Shown here one piece after another: positions 22,651 through 26,312 of a stretch of 26,312 bases of DNA. Source of the DNA: Rhodobacteraceae bacterium UBA1943 (GTDB lineage Bacteria; Pseudomonadota; Alphaproteobacteria; Rhodobacterales; Rhodobacteraceae). Every line of letters starts with the position of its first letter. Position 1 is the first letter of the stretch. The notes beneath the pieces were generated by a model. The model ran no database searches, had not been told where the DNA came from, and was given only the letters and a program-made list of their open reading frames with translations. Location of the stretch: contig DDEX01000056.1 in NCBI GenBank assembly GCA_002336845.1, forward strand, positions 1 through 26,312, written 5' to 3'. Both the position numbers and the translations under genes were made by a program.

Positions 22651-23819
22651 TCGCCCTCCGCCAGACGCGGCAGGCCCAGGATCATCCGCTTTTCGGCGGG
22701 CGTCAGGAAATCGGCCGCCCCCACCCGCGCCCATTGCTGATCGCGCTCCGCCGCAAGCGCCGGGATCTGGTCCAGATCGGGCCGCAGTTCCACCGCCTCA
22801 CCCGAAAACACCGACAGCCAATGTGACACCGCCGCCGTCACCCGCGCCACCAGCGGCAGCACCGTCAACCGATAAAACGCCCGGTTCGCCTCTTGATAAT
22901 TGGCGTAAGTCGCATCCCCCGGAATGCCCATCAGCATCGGCGGCACACCGAAGGCGATGGCAATCTCGCGCGCCGCCGCCTCCTTGGTCTTCTGAAACTC
23001 CATGTCGCTGGGCGAAAACCCCATCGGCTTCCAGTCGAGGCCCCCTTCCAGCAGCATCGGCCGTCCGGCATTGCGCGCGCCCTGATGATGCGCCTCCATC
23101 TCGGAAACCAGCCGGTCGTATTGGTCGGGCGTCAACTGCCCCTGCCCGTCCAACCCCTTGTAAACAATGGCGCCCGAGGGCCGCGCCGCATTGTCCAGCA
23201 GCGCCTTTGACCAACTTGATGCACTGGAATGCACGTCAATCGCCGTCGCCGCCGCCTGTAAGGGCGAAAACCCGTAATGGTCGTCCTGCGGATGGAACGT
23301 CCGCACATGGCAGATCGGCGGCACCTCGCCAGTCATGTCAAACCGGTGCGTCCGGCCCGAAACCGAATAGTCATAGGCCACCGGCCATCCATCCGCCCCC
23401 GGCACCAGCGCCATGCGGTCGGGGCGCAGAACATGCAGCTCTCCCGGCAGACGCCCGGCACCGGGGACGGCCTCCAGATAGGCATTCCCCGACAGCAGCA
23501 GATAGCCATATACCGCCTCGAACAGTTCCGCCCGCCCCTGCGCCCCGTTCGGACGGCGGATCAGGTCCAAGACCGGATGCTGCTCATACCGCCGCTCGTG
23601 ATCCTGCAACACCAGCGGCAAGGCGGCGGCGGCCTCTGAAATCAGCTTCACCACCCGAAACCCGATCGGGTTGCCCTGAAACCCGGCCCGCGCCAGCGAC
23701 ACCGCATCGCGCGGGCTCCACGCCACCCGGCCCGAGGCGCCCCAAGCCACCACCCGTCCCGTGGCCGAGGCTTTTGCCTCTGGCGCCTTGGCCTCGCTGC
23801 GCTTCAGAAAGTCAAACAT
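22647..23819 (-). CDS. orfg3: GTA portal protein gp3
   Basis: The portal is the dodecameric ring at the DNA-entry vertex. The 390-aa sequence is an HK97-type portal: MFDFLKRSEAKAPEAKA, SLARAGFQGNPIGFRVVKLISEAAAALPLVLQ, HPVLDLIRRPNGAQGRAELFEAVYGYLLLSGNAYLE, HVRTFHPQDDHYGFSPLQAAATAIDVHSSASSWSKALLDNAARPSGAIVYKG, and EIAIAFGVPPMLMGIPGDATYANYQEANRAFYRLTVLPLV. ATG at 23819 is preferred over upstream in-frame ATG 23834 and TTG 23846, because GAGAGG lies 6 nt upstream and the family begins MFDFLKR. It follows a 226-bp intergenic region, the largest gap inside the cluster. Confidence 0.96.
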   Translation of the reverse strand: MFDFLKRSEAKAPEAKASATGRVVAWGASGRVAWSPRDAVSLARAGFQGNPIGFRVVKLISEAAAALPLVLQDHERRYEQHPVLDLIRRPNGAQGRAELFEAVYGYLLLSGNAYLEAVPGAGRLPGELHVLRPDRMALVPGADGWPVAYDYSVSGRTHRFDMTGEVPPICHVRTFHPQDDHYGFSPLQAAATAIDVHSSASSWSKALLDNAARPSGAIVYKGLDGQGQLTPDQYDRLVSEMEAHHQGARNAGRPMLLEGGLDWKPMGFSPSDMEFQKTKEAAAREIAIAFGVPPMLMGIPGDATYANYQEANRAFYRLTVLPLVARVTAAVSHWLSVFSGEAVELRPDLDQIPALAAERDQQWARVGAADFLTPAEKRMILGLPRLAEGE

Positions 23820-24045
23820 CCCAACCCTCTCCATCCTCACGGACAAACCGCGCCCGGCCCCGGCCTGCCCTTCGGCCGCCGGGTGTTTCGGCTGTCTTTC
23901 TCGATTGAAGCCACCCTAGCCGGGCAATCCTTAAACCCGCTTAACCAAGCGCGCGGTGCCTTGCGGCCCCTGCAACGCCTGCCATCATCTGTTCATAAAT
24001 ATCCCACGGAGGTCTGGGGGTGTGAAACCCCCAGGCTTTCAACGC
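23820..24045 (-). other. 226-bp gap between large terminase and portal genes
   Basis: There is no credible ORF here. Downstream of the g2 stop the minus strand carries a hairpin (24034-24014) followed by the stretch TCCGTGGGATATTTATGAAC (24012-23993). I have an impression that related GGATATTT or GGAGTATTT stretches recur between genes in Rhodobacteraceae, which needs a genome-wide count. Further on lies an AT-richer stretch at about 23953-23900. I found no convincing -35/-10 pair for a separate g3 promoter. Confidence 0.5.
24014..24034 (-). terminator. Hairpin 12 nt after the large terminase gene
   Basis: CTGGGGGT at 24014-24021 and ACCCCCAG at 24027-24034 form an 8-bp perfect stem with a 5-nt loop. 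There is no clear T-tract on the minus strand immediately after it, so partial termination or mRNA end protection is more likely than full termination. It would separate terminase expression from that of the head and tail genes. Confidence 0.55.
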
Positions 24046-25389
24046 TTACAGCCCCCGCACCTGCGGCGCGCGCCAGCCCCGCGACGGGTCGATCAGCAAC
24101 TCCGTCAGTGCCCAGACCAGCGCATCCACCCGGTCCGGGCTGCCCTTGCCCTGATAGCCCGCCCGTGTCATCCGGCACATCTGCTCTTCCAGCGCATGCA
24201 GGCCTCGCACATGCGCCACACGCCCCTGCTCGTACAGCGCCGCCACCGGTTCCGCCCGCGCCGCCTTGCCCTCACTGGCATGAACCAGCTTCAGCGGCAC
24301 CAGTGCATCCTTGCTGCGGATCACCGTCTCGACCAGCCGCCCGCCCTGATTGGCCTCAGCCACCATGCGCTGCGCCCGGTGCCGGTCCATCGCCGCCAGG
24401 GCCGCCCGCGCCCATGTTTCGGGCGAGGCCCCGGCAACCGTTGCATCCTCGATCACCACCGCGCGCCAATCCTGCGGCGGCCCCTTGGTGATCGCGCCCA
24501 CCACCACAATCCCGCATTCATCGCCGGTGTCCTTTCCACTGACCGAGGGGTCCACCGCCACCACCACACGGTCGAACGCGGGCAAGCCCTCCACCCGACC
24601 AGCCTCAAGCATCGCCGTCGTCCACAGCGCCCCTTCGGCATCCTCCAGCAATACCCCTTCCAGCTCCTGCCGCCCCAGCCTTGTGCCGCCAAACCGGGCC
24701 TGCACCTCCTGAAGGAAACTCGCCGCAAGGTTGGCCTTGTTCGCCTCGGTCGGCGCATGGGTCATCACGGTCGAGGGGTTCTTCAGCACCGCCTTCAGTA
24801 CCCCCACATTCGCGGGCGTCGTCGTCACCACCTGCCGCGGGTTTTCTCCCAGCCGCAGCGCGAACTGCAACTGGTCCCAGGCCTCCTGCCCCTTCGGCCA
24901 TTTCGCCAGCTCATCCACCCAGGCGGCATCGAACTGCGGCCCGCGCAAACTGGCCGGGTCATGCGCCGAAAACACCTGCGCCACCGCACCATTGGGCCAA
25001 ACCAGCCGCCGCCGCGTCGCCTCCCACACCGGACGGCGATCGGGCGGAGAGCAAGCGAGGATCCCGCTCTCCCCCATCACCATCACCTCGCGCACCTGAT
25101 CAATGGTTTCCCCCACCAACGCCACCCGGCGCGACCGGCCCGGCGCCTCGGGCGTTGCCCCCTCCACCTCGGCCCGCACCCATTCCGACCCGGCCCGCGT
25201 CTTGCCCGCACCCCGCCCGCCCAGAATGACCCAGGTTTTCCACGCGCCTTCGGGCGGCAACTGATGCGGCAGCGCCCAGAACTCGAACATCCAGGGCAGC
25301 GCCAGCAGCGCATTGTCACTCAATCCCCCCAGAAACGCCTCCACACCCTCCGGCGTCGCGGAGGCGAGCCAGGCGGCGCCCGATCTCAT
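24046..25389 (-). CDS. orfg2: GTA terminase large subunit gp2
   Basis: The terminase motor packages DNA into the head; in RcGTA it does so without sequence preference. The 447-aa protein has Walker A GGRGAGKTRAG (about 57-67), Walker B AAWVDE (about 155-160), and TTTPAN as coupling motif. The RNase H-like nuclease domain starts VVVAVDPSVSGKDTGDECGIVVVG, with Asp280 and Asp290 as likely metal ligands, and SPDRVDALVWAL lies near the end. The start is uncertain. ATG 25389 begins MRSGAAWLASATPEG, matching where similarity to other terminases begins in my memory, and overlaps g1 by 74 nt. ATG 25473 further upstream is also in frame. Neither has a strong ribosome site, so coupling to g1 translation is likely. 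Confidence 0.93.
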   Translation of the reverse strand: MRSGAAWLASATPEGVEAFLGGLSDNALLALPWMFEFWALPHQLPPEGAWKTWVILGGRGAGKTRAGSEWVRAEVEGATPEAPGRSRRVALVGETIDQVREVMVMGESGILACSPPDRRPVWEATRRRLVWPNGAVAQVFSAHDPASLRGPQFDAAWVDELAKWPKGQEAWDQLQFALRLGENPRQVVTTTPANVGVLKAVLKNPSTVMTHAPTEANKANLAASFLQEVQARFGGTRLGRQELEGVLLEDAEGALWTTAMLEAGRVEGLPAFDRVVVAVDPSVSGKDTGDECGIVVVGAITKGPPQDWRAVVIEDATVAGASPETWARAALAAMDRHRAQRMVAEANQGGRLVETVIRSKDALVPLKLVHASEGKAARAEPVAALYEQGRVAHVRGLHALEEQMCRMTRAGYQGKGSPDRVDALVWALTELLIDPSRGWRAPQVRGL

Positions 25390-25663
25390 CGCGCGCGGCG
25401 TCAAAGTCGAGACCGGAGGCTCCGACAGCCCCGGCAACCTGTTTGCGAAGTTTTTCAACCCGGTTCCTTTCATCAATGAACAGCTCCAGCGCGGCCCTCA
25501 GGTCTCGAACGTGTTTTTCCGCCGTCTTGACCTCTGGAAAACCACCGGCCCGCACGGCCTGCACCGTGCGGGCGATGTCTTCCGCCGCCTGTCTGATCCA
25601 ATCCTCGGCCACCGCCAGAACTGCGTCCGGCGCTTCTTCTCCTGCGGAGAAATTCAACGTCAT
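25316..25663 (-). CDS. orfg1: GTA terminase small subunit gp1
   Basis: The 115-aa product MTLNFSAGEEAPDAVLAVAEDWIRQAAEDIARTVQAVRAGGFPEVKTAEKHVRDLRAALELFIDERNRVEKLRKQVAGAVGASGLDFDAARDEIGRRLARLRD is almost entirely helical, with a long coiled coil. It corresponds by position to RcGTA gp1, shown in R. capsulatus to act as TerS. No classical helix-turn-helix DNA-binding domain is visible, in keeping with packaging without specific cos/pac recognition. ATG 25663 is chosen over GTG 25699, which lies inside a leader hairpin; the ribosome site is poor (GCAGG close to the ATG). Its 3' end overlaps g2 by 74 nt in another frame. Confidence 0.88.
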   Translation of the reverse strand: MTLNFSAGEEAPDAVLAVAEDWIRQAAEDIARTVQAVRAGGFPEVKTAEKHVRDLRAALELFIDERNRVEKLRKQVAGAVGASGLDFDAARDEIGRRLARLRDAGGCGGVSGGIE

Positions 25664-25680
25664 GCCTGCTTTGCTCGCCG

Positions 25681-25702
25681 CTCGTGTCTGCCCCCGCACG
25701 AG
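25681..25702 (-). promoter_or_regulatory. Second leader hairpin upstream of g1
   Basis: CTCGTG at 25681-25686 and CACGAG at 25697-25702 can pair around a 10-nt loop in the g1 leader, 18 nt before the start codon. The alternative GTG start at 25699 would be buried in this stem, which supports the ATG at 25663. Confidence 0.4.
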
Positions 25703-25708
25703 TGAAAT

Positions 25709-25740
25709 GAGAAAACGGCCAAGGCTTGCGCCCGGCCGTT
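25709..25740 (-). terminator. Terminator-like hairpin in the GTA leader
   Basis: On the minus strand AACGGCC (25740-25734) pairs with GGCCGTT (25720-25714). An inner GGC/GCC stem is closed by a GCAA-type loop, and TTCTC then follows. It lies between the GTA promoter and g1. It can act as an attenuator of the GTA transcript, or as a terminator for read-through from the PAAR gene. Confidence 0.6.
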
Positions 25741-25764
25741 GCCCAATTTTTCCAGCATGATCAA

Positions 25765-25793
25765 ACCTTGCCTTGCACCGTGCGCAAAGTCAA
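25765..25793 (-). promoter_or_regulatory. Candidate promoter of the GTA cluster
   Basis: On the minus strand TTGACT (25793-25788), a 17-bp spacer and CAAGGT (25770-25765) form a good sigma70-type promoter for a GC-rich alphaproteobacterium. It starts 12 nt after the PAAR stop. Inside the spacer is the dyad GCAC-G-GTGC. The start point would be near 25758, giving a leader of about 95 nt that contains two hairpins. In R. capsulatus the GTA promoter is activated by GafA; I cannot assign its binding site here. Confidence 0.6.
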
Positions 25794-25805
25794 GTCGTTG
25801 CGCCC

Positions 25806-26129
25806 CTAGGGCGTGACCGGCCTAGGCGTTAACCCTATGATAACAGTGGGACATCCCGGCGGTATGATCACCCCGCCCTTCATCGTCGGCGCGCTGACAT
25901 AGGCCGCAGGCAACCCCCCGATCAGCACCACCGGAGAGCCCATCGCAATCGGGTCCGGCACCGGCACCGGCGAAATCGGGCTTGCCACGCAGGCGCACAT
26001 ATCCGTCTGCCGCGCCGCAGGCATCCCGCCGATCAGCACATTCGGCTGGCCCGGTGCGACGATGGGCATGGGTGCCCCGGCGCAAGCGGCGCAGACGTGC
26101 ATGTCCAACAGGCGGGCGGCGGGAAACAT
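25806..26129 (-). CDS. PAAR-repeat protein next to the GTA
   Basis: The 107-aa protein MFPAARLLDMHVCAACAGAPMPIVAPGQPNVLIGGMPAARQTDMCACVASP...VVLIGGLPAAYVSAPTMKGGVIIPPGCPTVIIG has the PAAR pattern: repeated VLIGG-PAA units, His and Cys residues suited to metal binding, and a Pro-rich hinge. PAAR proteins form the sharp conical tip on the spikes of type VI secretion systems and contractile phages. No other type VI gene is in this window. ATG at 26129 is well supported: AAGG lies 7 nt upstream and a promoter places the transcript start about 19 nt upstream, so the longer open frame to 26276 is not used. It runs toward the GTA in the same direction, but each has its own promoter. Confidence 0.85.
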   Translation of the reverse strand: MFPAARLLDMHVCAACAGAPMPIVAPGQPNVLIGGMPAARQTDMCACVASPISPVPVPDPIAMGSPVVLIGGLPAAYVSAPTMKGGVIIPPGCPTVIIGLTPRPVTP

Positions 26130-26154
26130 CGGCAAACCTTTCACCAATGGCAAA

Positions 26155-26183
26155 AGGCTACGCCCCGCGCCCCGATGCGTCAA
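26155..26183 (-). promoter_or_regulatory. Promoter of the PAAR gene
   Basis: On the minus strand TTGACG (26183-26178), exactly 17 bp, then TAGCCT (26160-26155). This predicts a start near 26148 and a short leader with an AAAGG ribosome site. It resembles the GTA promoter in its -35 element and spacing. Confidence 0.6.
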
Positions 26184-26230
26184 GGAATGGAAAACCCGCC
26201 CTGAATCGAGTTTGTTTCGTTGCGCAATCT

Positions 26231-26252
26231 GGCGAAGGCTATCGCCTTCGCC
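26231..26252. repeat. Perfect 9-bp hairpin upstream of the PAAR promoter
   Basis: GGCGAAGGC at 26231-26239 and GCCTTCGCC at 26244-26252 flank a TATC loop. There is no T-tract on either side. It lies outside the transcribed leader of the PAAR gene, so it may belong to the 3' end of a neighbouring transcript beyond the window. Confidence 0.55.
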
Positions 26253-26277
26253 ACAGGGGAACATCGCAGTTTGCACC

Positions 26278-26298
26278 GCCGGGCCCCCAAGGCCCGGC
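26278..26298. repeat. GC-only hairpin at the right window edge
   Basis: GCCGGGCC at 26278-26285 and GGCCCGGC at 26291-26298 form an 8-bp perfect stem with a 5-nt loop. No T-tract is seen. With the hairpin at 26231 it fills most of the 180 bp upstream of the PAAR gene, in which I see no gene. Confidence 0.5.
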
Positions 26299-26312
26299 CA
26301 GCGCCCGCCCCG

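Noticed and set aside
23956..25479. 507-aa plus-strand frame opposite the large terminase gene
   Set aside because: It is a shadow of g2, whose Walker and nuclease motifs are intact.
11423..26129. Whole right half as an ordinary active prophage
   Set aside because: No integrase, repressor, replication, lysis or att sequences are present, and gene order and families match RcGTA.
26130..26276. N-terminal extension of the PAAR frame containing a LysM-like GDSLRQIAQRN
   Set aside because: The promoter at 26155-26183 and the ribosome site before ATG 26129 put this stretch upstream of the transcript; the LysM likeness is short and probably chance or a remnant.

Overview
The window is high-GC, densely coded chromosomal DNA that reads as an alphaproteobacterium of the Rhodobacteraceae/Paracoccaceae (Rhodobacter, Gemmobacter or Tabrizicola-like). 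The basis is a pyruvate dehydrogenase operon whose E1-beta carries its own lipoyl domain, ftsB just upstream of pdhA, a class I fructose-bisphosphate aldolase next to pgk, and a complete RcGTA-type gene transfer agent (GTA) structural cluster next to cysE. Taxonomy is inferred from gene content and protein sequence; no database search was possible.

Left part (1-7.6 kb), central carbon metabolism: a cyclophilin-type peptidyl-prolyl isomerase (minus strand, cut by the window edge) diverges from pgk and fba. A strong intrinsic terminator follows fba and abuts a gene for a small exported protein. Then come ftsB and pdhA-pdhB-pdhC. The pdh operon has a candidate sigma70 promoter overlapped by a 24-bp dyad, and it ends in a 12-bp-stem terminator. 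No E3 (lpd) gene follows.

Middle (7.6-11.4 kb), cell envelope and cysteine: an exported protein with a peptidoglycan-binding domain diverges from an exported trypsin-like serine protease with a visible His-Asp-Ser triad. The protease converges on cysE, and their two stop codons share one CTAG.

Right part (11.4-25.8 kb, all minus strand), the GTA. Transcription runs right to left through small terminase (g1), large terminase (g2), portal (g3), a small head-formation membrane protein (g3.5), prohead protease (g4), major capsid (g5), connector and head-closure proteins (g6, g7), tail terminator-like protein (g8), major tail protein (g9), two tail-assembly chaperones (g10, g10.1), a short tape measure (g11), distal tail protein (g12), hub (g13), NlpC/P60 peptidase (g14), a 1300-aa TIM-barrel tail-tip protein (g15) and a small conserved ORF. 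All frames are open and most junctions are 1-14 nt overlaps or 3-6 nt gaps, so the cluster looks intact and under selection. There is no integrase, replication gene, repressor, lysis gene or att site. That fits a domesticated particle that depends on unlinked loci: in R. capsulatus the activator GafA, the lysis genes and the head spikes lie elsewhere.

Right edge (25.8-26.3 kb): a PAAR-repeat protein gene with its own good promoter lies directly upstream of the GTA promoter in the same direction. The less-explored observations are the structured GTA leader, hairpins placed after g2 and after the capsid gene, the PAAR-GTA adjacency, the gp13 cysteine spacing that matches the iron-sulfur ligands recalled for lambda gpL, and the operator-like dyad on the pdh promoter.
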